Notes: a model not told the origin generated them from the letters alone. Counted from the stretch's first letter, positions 43,640 through 53,445 are shown. The stretch is DNA of 64,000 bases from Calothrix sp. NIES-2100 (GCF_002368195.1 NZ_AP018178.1:4255421-4319420); one strand, 5' to 3'. A program made the numbers and translations.

Positions 43640-44014
43640 TCATTTGTTATGTGGTAGCTGACCGATTGAGTTGAGATATGAGTTTAATTTTGGTGCTAGT
43701 TCATTAATGATTATTTGAATTGATTTTATTTGTTCAGGAGTTAAAAGATGACGAGTATAAGCCCGTCTTAACAAATGTTGAGTTTCATTTAATGAGCCTC
43801 TAGCTATCTTGACAAAACGTTTATTTTCTTGATAACTACCTCTCCCAAAGCCTTCTGCTATATTTGCTCCTATACTATCGGCTGAACGTACAATCTGTTG
43901 ACCAATTGTACTCTTGGCAAAAACATCCCATCCGTCAACTATTCTCCAAATGTCATCTGCTAATCGTTCTGATAATTGATAAACCTGTAATTCCTGGAAA
44001 CGCTTTGTTACCAT
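43640..44014 (-). CDS. Four-helix-bundle protein (23S rRNA IVS-protein family)
   Basis: A 124-residue protein of the S23/IVS four-helix-bundle family: FQELQVYQLSERLADDIWRIV at the start, QIVRSADSIGANIAEGFGRGS in the middle (the family's most conserved block) and ARGSLNETQHLLRRAYTRHLL. Named for proteins encoded in intervening sequences of 23S rRNA, but most members, as here, are free-standing and of unknown function. It lies between potA and potD on the same strand, flanked by short repeats on both sides, so it looks like an insertion into the transporter operon. Confidence 0.85.
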   Translation of the reverse strand: MVTKRFQELQVYQLSERLADDIWRIVDGWDVFAKSTIGQQIVRSADSIGANIAEGFGRGSYQENKRFVKIARGSLNETQHLLRRAYTRHLLTPEQIKSIQIIINELAPKLNSYLNSIGQLPHNK

Positions 44015-44116
44015 TTATGAGTAGCCAATACCTTATATATTGTTCATCAATTATGATTGATAGTTATTTCTTTATCATGACCTAATCACAAATGACAAAT
44101 GACAAATGACAAATAA

Positions 44117-45244
44117 CTATTGACCAATAGCTAAACAATCAGTTTCTGCCCACCAAGCATAAATAGGTGTATCGGGGTCTGGTAAGCTACCAATGGTGTT
44201 AGGCTGCAAGACGTTAATGCTAATACCGTTGAGCAATTCGACGACATAATTAACGTGAGTTCCTAAATACATGATGTTGACTAATCGCCCTTCAAAGCAG
44301 TTATTGGGCAAATTAGGCGGATAAAGGGAAAGTTGGATTTTTTCGGGACGGATGCTAACTACTACTGGTTGGGATATTTCTGTAGGTGTTTCTTGATTAC
44401 GGTTAACGACAATTGTCAGTCCTGTTTTGGTTTCAATGTGGACGGTAGAGACTTCTACCGCAGTTATTTCACCGCTGAATAAATTAGTGTCACCGATAAA
44501 ATCAGCGACAAAAGAAGTCCGGGGAAATTCGTAAATTTGGCTGGGAGTACCAATTTGCTCAATTTTGCCTTGATTGATCACAGCAATGCGATCGCTCAAC
44601 GATAACGCCTCTTCTTGGTCGTGGGTGACCATAATAAAGGTTAAGCCTAATTCTTTATGTAAATTGATTAACTCAACCTGCATTTCCTTACGCAGCTTTA
44701 AATCTAATGCGCCCAAGGGTTCATCGAGTAACAGCACCGAGGGACGGTTAACTAAAGCCCTAGCTAAGGCTACCCGTTGCTGTTGTCCCCCAGAAAGTTG
44801 ATTGGGAAAGCGCGATCGCAAACTCTCCATTTTCACCAGCTTTAAAGCTTCTTTGACTCGGCGATCGATGTCTGGTTTGCGCAATTTTTTCAAGCGCAGT
44901 CCAAAGGCGATGTTATCCCAAACATTCAGGTGATTGAACAATGCGTAACTTTGAAATACTGTATTGACAGGTCGGCGGTAAGGCGGGACATTAGTCATAG
45001 GCTGACCTTGAATCAATACCTTACCCGCGTCCGCTTGTTCAAATCCAGCAATCAAACGTAATATTGTTGTCTTGCCACAACCAGATGGGCCGAGGATACT
45101 AAAGAATTCTCCTTGTCTCACCTCTAGGTCTACACCATTGACTGCTGGTTCTTGGTTAAAAAACTTGAACACGTTACGCAGCTCAACATCTAGCGGCTGC
45201 AAAGCCATTATCTCCCCCTGATTCTGCGTCACAGTTTGAGCCAT
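44117..45244 (-). CDS. potA: ABC transporter ATPase, PotA-like
   Basis: A 375-residue ATPase of the polyamine/opine importer class. Walker A GPSGCGKTT, Q-loop FQSYALFNHL, signature LSGGQQQRVALARALV, Walker B LLLDEPLGALD and switch His in MVTHDQEEA are all present; the C-terminal 130 residues form the TOBE regulatory domain (VVSIRPEKIQLSL ... GTHVNYVVELLNG). The first ATG is used. It is the first gene of the pot operon and would energise PotB with solute delivered by PotD. Confidence 0.93.
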   Translation of the reverse strand: MAQTVTQNQGEIMALQPLDVELRNVFKFFNQEPAVNGVDLEVRQGEFFSILGPSGCGKTTILRLIAGFEQADAGKVLIQGQPMTNVPPYRRPVNTVFQSYALFNHLNVWDNIAFGLRLKKLRKPDIDRRVKEALKLVKMESLRSRFPNQLSGGQQQRVALARALVNRPSVLLLDEPLGALDLKLRKEMQVELINLHKELGLTFIMVTHDQEEALSLSDRIAVINQGKIEQIGTPSQIYEFPRTSFVADFIGDTNLFSGEITAVEVSTVHIETKTGLTIVVNRNQETPTEISQPVVVSIRPEKIQLSLYPPNLPNNCFEGRLVNIMYLGTHVNYVVELLNGISINVLQPNTIGSLPDPDTPIYAWWAETDCLAIGQ

Positions 45245-45457
45245 AATCCTCAGTAAAATGCCGTGAGCTTACGTGATTGTGCCACATTCAGGTAGTCTAT
45301 TAACCAGTCTACCTCTGGCACTTTGGTTCATTGTATCCGTCAAAAACTATTGATTGGGAATATCTTCTCGCAATTATTTGACAAATTTATACTGAGTAGC
45401 GGTCTAGAGGCTCGTGTATACAACTAATACTAAATTTCGTTATCATCATCTTTTTTT

Positions 45458-47299
45458 ATGGCTTTATTACCTTCATCTCTACCAGGTAGCAAAAAAGATA
45501 CACGTACAGTAGGCCGTGGTTTTCAATCAATATTTTTAATTGGATTTACATTATTGATGACTGCGGCTATTGATGCTCGTCTAGCTTATTTACAAATTGT
45601 GGAAGGGCCAAAACTGCGTCAACGAGCCGAGTCTAACCGCATTCGCATGATTGCTAAACAGCCAGAAAGAGGTAATATTTTTGACCGCAATGGCAAGCTT
45701 CTAGCTAGTACTCGCTATCCTCATTCTGTATATTTGTGGCCGATGGCGCACACTAAGCCTTCATGGCCGATTGTAGCGCCCCGTCTGGAGAAAATTCTCA
45801 ACATCAGCCAAGATGAGATGGAAAATAAGCTCAAACAGGCGGGTGCTAATTCTTCTTCACTCGTCCGGATTGCTCGCGATATCAGTGAAGCACAAATCAC
45901 GGCATTAAAAGAGTATGCTAACGAACTCCCTGATGTCGAAATTAATACCGAAGCCGTGCGCTACTATCCTTTAGGTAAAGAATTAGCACATATACTGGGT
46001 TATACCAGAGAATTAACTCCCGAACAGTTAAAAGACAAAAAGGAAGAAGGTTACCGACTGGGAGATGTAATTGGTCAAATGGGAGTCGAAAAGGCCTATG
46101 AAACAATTCTGAGAGGCGAGTGGGGCGGTCAGCAGGTAGAAGTCGATGGCGCTGGTCGTCCGATCCGGGTTTTGGGAGAAAAGCAAGCTAAGGCTGGTAA
46201 CGATTTACACTTGACCATAGATTTAAATTTGCAACTAGCAGCCGACCAAGCTTTAGGGAAATATCAAGGTGCGGTTGTCGCCCTTGACCCGAATAATGGT
46301 GCTGTGTTAGCAATGGCTTCTCACCCCACATTTGACCCGAATATTTTCTCTAAGCAAAAACTCTCACAGAAAGATTGGGAAAGTGTACAAGGTAAAGACC
46401 ATCCTTTGGTTAATCGGGCTTTGAGTGCTTTTCCCCCAGCAAGCACCTTCAAAATTATTACCACCTCAGCTGGATTAGAAACAGGTAAATTTTCCCCGGA
46501 CAGCATCTTACAAACCTTTGGTTCTCTGACTGTAGGTGGGGTGACCTTTGGTGAATGGAACCACGCGGGCTTTGGGCCTTTGGGATTTCCCAGAGCGATC
46601 GCCATGAGTAGTGATACATTTTTCTATCAAGTGGGTAGAAGAGTCGGTGGCCCTGGTTTGATCGAATGGAGTCGCAAATATGGCTTTGGTCAGAAAACTG
46701 GGATTGAGTTTGCTTCGGAAGAATCAAAAGGTTTAGTACCAGATGAGAAATGGAAGCAGAAAGTGTTTAAAATGCCTTGGACTGTAGGTGACAGTATCAA
46801 TATGTCAATTGGTCAAGGCGCTTTGCAGGTGTCACCTCTGCAATCAGCAATTATGTTTTCTGTCCCAGCTAATGGTGGTTATCGAGTCAAACCCCATTTA
46901 CTCAAAGACCATGAAGAAGCAAAAAGCTGGCGCGTGTCATTAAATATGAAGCCGACAACTATCAAAGTTCTCCGGGATGGATTGCGCAAAGTGGTAACTG
47001 AAGGTACAGGGAAACGCTTGGATGTACCCACAATTGCGCCCGCTTCCGGAAAAAGTGGTACTGCTGAAGCCGGTGTTGGTCGTCCAAATCATACTTGGTT
47101 TGGTGCTTACGCACCCAGCGACAAGCCTGAAATTGTGGTGGTGGGGTTTGGTGAAAACTCTGGGGATCATGGTGGTACGGTTTGTGGCCCCATAGTGTTA
47201 CAAGTACTGGAAGCTTATTTTCACCATAAGTATCCCGGTAAGTATCAAAAATCTGAGTCTGAAGGTAAAACTCAGAACGGAGGTAGCACTGGAGACTAA
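45458..47299 (+). CDS. Penicillin-binding protein 2-type transpeptidase (copy 1)
   Basis: A 613-residue class B PBP. One N-terminal membrane anchor (FQSIFLIGFTLLMTAAIDARLAYL), a dimerisation domain (RGNIFDRNGKLLASTRYPHSVYL) and the transpeptidase domain with the active-site Ser329 in ASTFK, second motif Ser384-Ser-Asp386, and third motif K532-S-G-T. This is the PBP2 (MrdA) type used in side-wall elongation. It ends in a short polar tail (EGKTQNGGSTGD). A highly similar paralogue follows 200 bases downstream. Confidence 0.92.
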   Translation: MALLPSSLPGSKKDTRTVGRGFQSIFLIGFTLLMTAAIDARLAYLQIVEGPKLRQRAESNRIRMIAKQPERGNIFDRNGKLLASTRYPHSVYLWPMAHTKPSWPIVAPRLEKILNISQDEMENKLKQAGANSSSLVRIARDISEAQITALKEYANELPDVEINTEAVRYYPLGKELAHILGYTRELTPEQLKDKKEEGYRLGDVIGQMGVEKAYETILRGEWGGQQVEVDGAGRPIRVLGEKQAKAGNDLHLTIDLNLQLAADQALGKYQGAVVALDPNNGAVLAMASHPTFDPNIFSKQKLSQKDWESVQGKDHPLVNRALSAFPPASTFKIITTSAGLETGKFSPDSILQTFGSLTVGGVTFGEWNHAGFGPLGFPRAIAMSSDTFFYQVGRRVGGPGLIEWSRKYGFGQKTGIEFASEESKGLVPDEKWKQKVFKMPWTVGDSINMSIGQGALQVSPLQSAIMFSVPANGGYRVKPHLLKDHEEAKSWRVSLNMKPTTIKVLRDGLRKVVTEGTGKRLDVPTIAPASGKSGTAEAGVGRPNHTWFGAYAPSDKPEIVVVGFGENSGDHGGTVCGPIVLQVLEAYFHHKYPGKYQKSESEGKTQNGGSTGD

Positions 47300-47502
47300 T
47301 TTGTCATTGGTCATTGGTCATTTGTCATTGGTCATTGGTCATTTGTCAAGAAATTTTTGACTATTGACCATTGACTATTGACTATGGACTTATAAGTCAT
47401 CATTTATCCTCATAGTTTCGTCCGGAAATCGTGATGGAATGCTGGTTAAAACATCAGCATAATTGTATAAATTATATTAATTTGGCAGTAATCATTTGTC
47501 CT
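47300..47502. repeat. Short tandem repeats between the two PBP2 genes
   Basis: About ten CATTGGTCATTTGT-type units up to 47340, then TGACTATTGACC units to about 47390. No gene in the gap. Confidence 0.6.
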
Positions 47503-49320
47503 ATGGCCTTATTGCAACCAACTCCAATTGGAAGACAAAAAGATACACGTACAGTTGGCAGAAGCTTTCAGCCAATATTTTTGATTATATTTACTCTGTT
47601 AATGACAAGTGCCATAGGTGGGCGTTTGGCCTATTTGCAAATTGTGGAAGGTGCAAAACATCGCCAGCGGGCTGAATCTAACCGGATTAGAATGATTCCT
47701 AAACAGCCAGAAAGGGGTAATATTTTTGACCGCAATGGCAAACTTTTAGCTAGTACTCGTTATCCGCGTTCGGTATATTTATGGCCAATGGCTCACACCA
47801 AACCTTCTTGGCCAGTGGTGGGGGCGCGTCTCGCCAAAATTCTCGATATTCCCCAAGCAGAAATTGAAAAGAAGCTAGAAGAAGCAGGTAGAAATTCTTC
47901 ATCACTGATCAGGATTGCACGGGACATAAATGATGAAGATATTACCGCGTTAAAGGAGTATCATAACGAACTAAAAGATGTCGAAATACATCTGGAAGCG
48001 GTGCGTTATTATCCCCACGGAAAGGAACTAGCGCATGTACTGGGTTATACTCGTGAACTGACGGCGGAACAGTTAAAAGCAAAGAAGCAAGATGGCTATC
48101 GCTTGGGAGATGTCATCGGTCAGATGGGGATCGAAAAAGCTTATGAGCAAACACTGCGGGGCGAGTGGGGCGGTCAGCAGGTAGAAGTGGATGGTGCTGG
48201 TCGTCCACTACGGGTTTTGGGAGAAAAACAGGCAAAGGCTGGTAACGATTTGCACTTAACCCTAGATTTGGAGATGCAAAAGAAAGCAGAACAAGCTTTA
48301 GGCGATCGCAATGGTGCGATTGTGGCACTTGATCCCAAAAATGGTGCTGTTTTAGCAATGGTATCTCACCCCACCTTTGATCCGAATATTTTTTCTAAAC
48401 AGAAACTCTCCCAAAAAGACTGGGAAACAGTGCAAGGGGAAGAACATCCCTTGGTGAATCGTGCCTTAAGCGCCTTTCCCCCTGCTAGTACCTTCAAAAT
48501 TGTCACCACCACAGCTGGATTGGAATCGGGTAAATTTTCTCCTAACACAGTCCTCCAAACATACGGTTCCTTAACTTTTGGCGGTACTACTTTTGGAGAA
48601 TGGAACCACGCCGGATTTGGGCCTTTGGGTTTTGTCGGAGCATTACAGTGGAGTAGTGATACATTCTTCTATCAAATTGGTAGGGGAGTCGGTGGCCCGA
48701 CTTTGATTGAGTGGACTCGTAAGTATGGATTTGGTCAAAAAACTGGCTTTGAGTTTGCTTCCGAAGAAACAAAAGGTTTAGTTCCCGATGAGAAATGGAA
48801 GCAGAAAGCTTGGAAAATGCCTTGGACTGTAGGCGATAGTATCAATATGTCAATTGGTCAAGGTGCTTTACAAACCACACCTTTACAAGTCGCGATCATG
48901 TTTGCTGTACCTGCTAATGGTGGGTATCGAGTCCAGCCGCATTTACTCAAAGACAATGAAGAAGCAAAAAACTGGCGTTCATCGTTAAATATGAAGCCGA
49001 CAACTATTAAAGTGCTTCAAGAAGGACTGAGAAAGGTGGTAGCTGAAGGTACAGGTAAAGCTTTAAATCAACCAACAATTCCCCCTGTAGCTGGTAAGAG
49101 TGGTACAGCCGAAGCCTGGAAACGTGGTGTGAAACAAAATCACGCTTGGTTTGGTGCTTATGCTCCCGCCGATAAGCCAGAGTTATTAATAGTAGCCTTT
49201 GCCGAACATTCCGGTGGTGGCGGCGGTAGCGTTGCTGCTCCCATGATTTTAGAAATTATGGAAGAATATTTTCACCGAAAATATCCCGGTAAGTATCAGA
49301 AAGCAGCAGCGAAGAAATGA
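47503..49320 (+). CDS. Penicillin-binding protein 2-type transpeptidase (copy 2)
   Basis: 605 residues from the ATG used here, which aligns exactly with the start of copy 1 (MALL...KDTRTVGR); the frame is open 24 codons further upstream without sense. The catalytic motifs are ASTFK, SSD and KSGT, all intact. The two copies align without gaps over almost the whole length and are most similar in the transpeptidase domain, while the linker around residues 105-165 and the tail differ (copy 2 ends KYQKAAAKK). Such tandem duplication suggests specialisation, for example in vegetative versus differentiating cells, but that is inference. Confidence 0.92.
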   Translation: MALLQPTPIGRQKDTRTVGRSFQPIFLIIFTLLMTSAIGGRLAYLQIVEGAKHRQRAESNRIRMIPKQPERGNIFDRNGKLLASTRYPRSVYLWPMAHTKPSWPVVGARLAKILDIPQAEIEKKLEEAGRNSSSLIRIARDINDEDITALKEYHNELKDVEIHLEAVRYYPHGKELAHVLGYTRELTAEQLKAKKQDGYRLGDVIGQMGIEKAYEQTLRGEWGGQQVEVDGAGRPLRVLGEKQAKAGNDLHLTLDLEMQKKAEQALGDRNGAIVALDPKNGAVLAMVSHPTFDPNIFSKQKLSQKDWETVQGEEHPLVNRALSAFPPASTFKIVTTTAGLESGKFSPNTVLQTYGSLTFGGTTFGEWNHAGFGPLGFVGALQWSSDTFFYQIGRGVGGPTLIEWTRKYGFGQKTGFEFASEETKGLVPDEKWKQKAWKMPWTVGDSINMSIGQGALQTTPLQVAIMFAVPANGGYRVQPHLLKDNEEAKNWRSSLNMKPTTIKVLQEGLRKVVAEGTGKALNQPTIPPVAGKSGTAEAWKRGVKQNHAWFGAYAPADKPELLIVAFAEHSGGGGGSVAAPMILEIMEEYFHRKYPGKYQKAAAKK

Positions 49321-49424
49321 TTCATTGGCGGTGGGGATGAGGGACAAGGGGGACAAGGAGATCCAGTGAAAAGTCAGAGAAAGTTTCGATCTAATGTTTG
49401 ATATTCGAGAACTCAGCTATGGTT

Positions 49425-49455
49425 ATATACCCGACTTCTTTCAGAAGTCGGGATA
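49425..49455. repeat. Dispersed palindrome, ATACCCGACTTCT variant
   Basis: ATACCCGACTTCT-TTC-AGAAGTCGGGATAT, a slightly diverged copy of the family at 4657 and 41441, lying between the convergent PBP2 and TPR genes and possibly acting as their terminator. Confidence 0.65.
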
Positions 49456-49509
49456 TTGCAATTCAACAAAATTAATGTGGCGGAGTCTAGTTAGCTCTAC
49501 CTAATAATC

Positions 49510-50535
49510 TCACGACAATGCATCAATGAACTGTTGTACCTTGACCACAAGTGGTTGATATTCGATTTGCTGAGCTAATTGTTGAGCGTTTTGGTAGCAT
49601 GATAGCGCCAATTTTTTGCGTCTTCTTTTGGCGTATAGGCTACCCATATTGAGGAAAGTTGAACTTTCTCCCAAGCGATCGCCCAATTCTTGATAAATTG
49701 CCAAAGCTTGCTTGTATAATTTCAGTGCTTGCCAGTAATTTGCCAAGGTATTGTAGGTAAAACCCAGGTTGTTTAAAGTTGTTGCTTCACCGGCGCGATC
49801 TTTGATTGCCCGCCGTGTCAACAGTACTTGATAGTAGAGCAACAATGCTTGTTTAGGTTGTCCTAAATCACTGTATATAGAGGCAATGTTATTTAAGGTG
49901 GTAGCTTCGCCAACTAAACTTTTGACAGCTCGTTGAATTGGCAATGCTGCTTGAAAATATTCTAGAGCTTGCTCAAACTCGCCCAAAGTACTGTAGGCAA
50001 ACCCAATACCATTGAGCGTCGTGGCTTCGCCAGAAAAGTCTCCTAGCAATCGCCGCATCCGCAAAATTTGGTTTTGCAGCAACAGTGCGCGTTTTGGTTC
50101 TCCTAACCGCGTATAAATTAGTGCTACATCATTGAGTGTGGCAACTTCACCTTCAGGGTCTTCTAATTTCCGGAAAATTTGCAGTGCTGCGTCAAAAGAC
50201 TCTAGCGCTTGCGAAAACTTTCCTAAGCGGCTGTAAGTAGAACCTAAATTGCTCAATGCAGTTGCTTCAGCCCGCAGATTTCCAAATTCTTGAGCAACAG
50301 TCAGTGCCTGAGCAAAACAGTCTAATGCTTTTTGAGGTTGCCAACAACCGAGGTGAGCTAAACCAATGTCGTTTAATGCATGACCTTCTCTAGCTCGGTC
50401 TGGGATGATTCGAGCCAACTTTAAATTTTCGGTTGCAAGTGCGAGATATTCTTGAAATTCCCCCCGCTTGTAGTAGCGGGTTGCGCGATCGCGACGTTGT
50501 TCCCACTCGGTGACTGGATTTAAAGGTTGCTTCAT
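49510..50535 (-). CDS. Tetratricopeptide repeat protein
   Basis: A 341-residue protein made almost entirely of about seven 40-residue TPR units of the kinesin-light-chain / Rapsyn type. Each unit has the pattern G.A..LNN(I/L)...Y..LG....AL.(Y/F)(Y/F)QAL...R (for example EATTLNNLGFTYNTLANYWQALKLYKQAL). No signal peptide or catalytic domain is seen. It is likely a scaffold for protein contacts; partner unknown. It stands alone. Confidence 0.85.
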   Translation of the reverse strand: MKQPLNPVTEWEQRRDRATRYYKRGEFQEYLALATENLKLARIIPDRAREGHALNDIGLAHLGCWQPQKALDCFAQALTVAQEFGNLRAEATALSNLGSTYSRLGKFSQALESFDAALQIFRKLEDPEGEVATLNDVALIYTRLGEPKRALLLQNQILRMRRLLGDFSGEATTLNGIGFAYSTLGEFEQALEYFQAALPIQRAVKSLVGEATTLNNIASIYSDLGQPKQALLLYYQVLLTRRAIKDRAGEATTLNNLGFTYNTLANYWQALKLYKQALAIYQELGDRLGESSTFLNMGSLYAKRRRKKLALSCYQNAQQLAQQIEYQPLVVKVQQFIDALS

Positions 50536-50873
50536 CTGACCTCGGTTGCACTAATAGATAGGCTGGTTTTTCTTGAGCAGTTCCATCTGGGAATGAACCT
50601 CTCTCAGGTAATAATTCCCAAATTTTAGTTAACCATTATTCTCTATCTTTAGATATAAGACGTAAATAGAGTCTCTATAGTATAATTCCATACTTATTGT
50701 TATGTCTCATAAAAAGCCCCACATCTGTTTGTCCTTGTGTCTCGGTGTTAGACGGTATTTCAGGCAAACGAAAATTATCTGTGGTTCAATCTTCAAAAAT
50801 GCTCTGAGGTAGATGTAGCACCAAAATATACTGCATTACAATTATTAAAGCTACTTCACATTTGTTTATAATC
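50536..50873. other. Divergent intergenic region, TPR gene and hydrolase
   Basis: 338 AT-rich bases between divergent genes, holding both promoters. No strong repeat, hairpin or small gene is seen. Confidence 0.4.
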
Positions 50874-51812
50874 ATGCAGGCAATTATCGCCCCGTCTACA
50901 AACCCAATTCCTGGACAATACTGGCAGTGGCGAGGGCACAAAGTTTACTATGTCAAAGCAGGGGAAAAGCAACCGCAACGTCCGCCTTTGCTACTAGTGC
51001 ATGGGTTTGGTGCTTCCACAGACCACTGGCGCAAGAATATCACAGGACTATGCCAAGATTTTCAAGTATTTGCCATCGATTTATTGGGATTTGGACGTTC
51101 AGCCAAACCGCAATTGCAATACAGCGGCGACTTGTGGCGTGACCAACTCTATGATTTTATTAACGAAATAATTGGTCAAAAAACAGTTTTAGTAGGTAAC
51201 TCTCTTGGTGGCTATGCTTGCTTGTGTGTTGCCGCACAATACCCAGATAATACAGCTGGTGTAGTCTTGTTGAACAGTGCAGGCCCTTTTAACGAACAGC
51301 CAACATCAGAACCAGAAGCTTTACAAACACAAATTCAGCCTCCCAAACAAGAATCGGGATTGCAGAAGTTGCTAGGTGATGGCGTGAAGTGGATGTTTCA
51401 GCAACCTTTAGCCCAGTTTTTATTATTTCAATACGTGCGCCAACGTTGGGTAATTCGCCAAACTCTAGAGAAAGTTTATTTGGATAAGAGTGCAATTACA
51501 GACCAGTTAGTGGAAGAAATTTATCGACCTGCTTACGATGCTGGTGCATTCGATGTATTTGTCTCAGTGTTTAGCACTCCCCAAGGCGAAAAAGTTGATG
51601 TATTGCTGAAGCAATTAACTTGTGATTTATTGTTGTTGTGGGGAGAAGCTGATCCTTGGATGAATGCTAGAGAACGTTCTCAAAAGTTTCGCCAATATTA
51701 TCAACAAATACAAGAACATTTTCTCTTAGCTGGTCATTGTCCTCATGATGAAATACCCGATCAAGTAAACTCTCTTTTACGAGATTGGGTATTAGCAATT
51801 ACTAAAAACTGA
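50874..51812 (+). CDS. Alpha/beta hydrolase
   Basis: 312 residues from the ATG used here (a TTG four codons upstream is in frame). Features of the fold: LLLVHGFGASTDHWRKN (oxyanion-hole HGFG), FAIDLLGFGRSAKP, nucleophile elbow GNSLGGYA, acid in LLLWGEADPW and catalytic His in LAGHCPHDE. The closest general pattern is the cyanobacterial/plastid group resembling pheophytinase or epoxide hydrolases, with a lid between residues about 150 and 220. Substrate unknown. No signal peptide. Confidence 0.85.
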   Translation: MQAIIAPSTNPIPGQYWQWRGHKVYYVKAGEKQPQRPPLLLVHGFGASTDHWRKNITGLCQDFQVFAIDLLGFGRSAKPQLQYSGDLWRDQLYDFINEIIGQKTVLVGNSLGGYACLCVAAQYPDNTAGVVLLNSAGPFNEQPTSEPEALQTQIQPPKQESGLQKLLGDGVKWMFQQPLAQFLLFQYVRQRWVIRQTLEKVYLDKSAITDQLVEEIYRPAYDAGAFDVFVSVFSTPQGEKVDVLLKQLTCDLLLLWGEADPWMNARERSQKFRQYYQQIQEHFLLAGHCPHDEIPDQVNSLLRDWVLAITKN

Positions 51813-51825
51813 ACCGTTCAATCGT

Positions 51826-52045
51826 ATGGTGCGTTACACTCCGTTAACGTACCATCATAATCATCTTGAAGAAAGCTCTACAAATTTGCGAATATGATTA
51901 TTCTTAGTTGAGTTGATAACAATCATATAAAAATTCGGTTTAAATTTTGAATAAAATTAGGTACTTGTAGGGTGCGTTATGACTTTATTCTCAGGCACAA
52001 AAACCTTGAAAATGCTGCCGTACCCTCATCGGTAACACACCCTAC
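51826..52045. repeat. Inverted-repeat elements with GGTGCGTTA ends
   Basis: Two elements. A hairpin ATGGTGCGTTA / TAACGTACCAT at 51826-51855, then a larger inverted repeat GTAGGGTGCGTTA (51967-51979) / TAACACACCCTAC (52033-52045). The GTAGGGTGCGTTA repeat is widespread in cyanobacterial genomes. Confidence 0.65.
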
Positions 52046-52093
52046 CTGTTCTTCAGAAATCAAATAATAATCCTCTATTCCCCTTGAAAATTA

Positions 52094-52813
52094 CTACTTA
52101 AAAAGCAGGGACTTAATTTCTTGCTCTATGGAATCGCTAATAATTTCCGTTCCCATAGCAGGTTTGTCAAGATTCACCCTAATAAAATTAGTTTGATCAT
52201 TTTCTGTAAATTTTTTATCATTATCAGAGTCTTTAATTATTTTCAAAAACAAGGCGTTCTGACTGGGGATAATCACCCAATTGAGAATTTTAGTATTATT
52301 CGGAGTAACTTGTACAAGATTTTTACCTGATAAATCAGATATATAGCCAAGTATGGCATCTTCAAAGTTAAGCTTTTTATCGGCGTTTGTATCTTGTTCA
52401 ATAATTTTATATAACCACAATCTTGTAGGTGTTTTACCGACAACTTTTGTTTCTAAGAAATCAAAGGAATTGATAATTGCTTTTTTCTTTAATAAAAGAT
52501 GAGTCTCACCATCTTGTTTCTGATAAAATATAAAATTATATATTTTGTAATCTCTTCCAGAAGAACGCGAAAGCCCATAACTACTATCTTTATCGGGATT
52601 TGCTTCTGTGGAAGTAACTGGAATCATCAAATAATCTGACTGCTCTTTAATAATTAAGTCGCCATAGTTAATATTCTGTTTTTGATTTGGCTTTCCAGTG
52701 GTATTTGCTTTTGTCTGCTCTATATTTCTGTTGTCAGTTGACTCACAAGAAAAAGCAAGTGTAGCGATAACAATAGCTGTAGTAATTTTATTCCAAAAAC
52801 AATTAATAATCAT
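52094..52813 (-). CDS. Hypothetical lipoprotein with EF-hand-like loops
   Basis: A 239-residue protein with a signal peptide ending in a lipobox-like LAFSC (Cys at about residue 23). I do not recognise its family. In the C-terminal half it has two loops with the calcium-binding EF-hand spacing: DTNADKKLNFED and DSDNDKKFTEND. The N-terminal half of the mature part carries conserved-looking aromatic strands (YKIYNFIFYQKQDGETHLLLKKK). It would be anchored in a membrane facing the periplasm or outside. The gene is AT-rich relative to its neighbours and isolated, with flanking repeats. Confidence 0.65.
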   Translation of the reverse strand: MIINCFWNKITTAIVIATLAFSCESTDNRNIEQTKANTTGKPNQKQNINYGDLIIKEQSDYLMIPVTSTEANPDKDSSYGLSRSSGRDYKIYNFIFYQKQDGETHLLLKKKAIINSFDFLETKVVGKTPTRLWLYKIIEQDTNADKKLNFEDAILGYISDLSGKNLVQVTPNNTKILNWVIIPSQNALFLKIIKDSDNDKKFTENDQTNFIRVNLDKPAMGTEIISDSIEQEIKSLLFK

Positions 52814-53445
52814 TCAAATTGAACAGTCAAATATTGTACTATCCTATTGTATTCCTGGTTATAAACTTAGTCAGAATTATATTTTTATCACTAGATATAA
52901 GTTCGTAGTAAGGACTTTAGTACGAGCGTAAATTTAGGTACTCATTATCGCTTGTGAAAATCGCCACTATCAAACTCAAAAACCTGGTCAATGGTGACCA
53001 GGTTCGCTCGAATTCACAGTTTTCAAATCGTTAAACTTGTTAAGTGATTGCAAAAATCAACAACTAGGGTGGACATAACAACTAACAACTTCAGCATTTT
53101 TTGTTTTTCCGCTTTGGGATTTGGCTTGGCCTTTGTTTAAAAGACTTTATTGCCACTTCACTATTAAGATGCTGAAACTTGCTTGGGTGGATGACGGGAG
53201 ACACCTGGTCATTTACCCTTTGGTTTGGTTTTACTTTGTGTGGTGTCCTATGAATATTAATCTAACACTAAGACAATTAGCTACAACCCTTTGTTTACTA
53301 AAGTTGATGTTTTGTTGAATTGTGCAATACATCTGAAAATTTTTACACAACACCGTCTTGAAAATCAGGCGGTACCTCGGCTCGTCTCGGTGACCGGGTA
53401 CACAGAGGTGTAGATGGCAAAAGGAAGGGATAAGATTTTTCAAAT
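52814..53445. other. Intergenic region downstream of psbA with structured segments
   Basis: About 630 bases without a convincing gene. A perfect hairpin AACCTGGTCA-ATGG-TGACCAGGTT lies at 52981-53004 (with TTTGAGTTTG following it on the minus strand). At about 53372-53397 the bases GTACC-CGG ... CCG-GGTAC can pair. The stretch between these and the psbA terminator could encode a small RNA on either strand, but this is speculative. Confidence 0.35.

Noticed and set aside
53372..53400. GTACC/GGTAC stem considered as a tRNA-like structure
   Set aside because: No cloverleaf arms, no T-loop and no acceptor stem can be drawn; kept only as a possible RNA hairpin.
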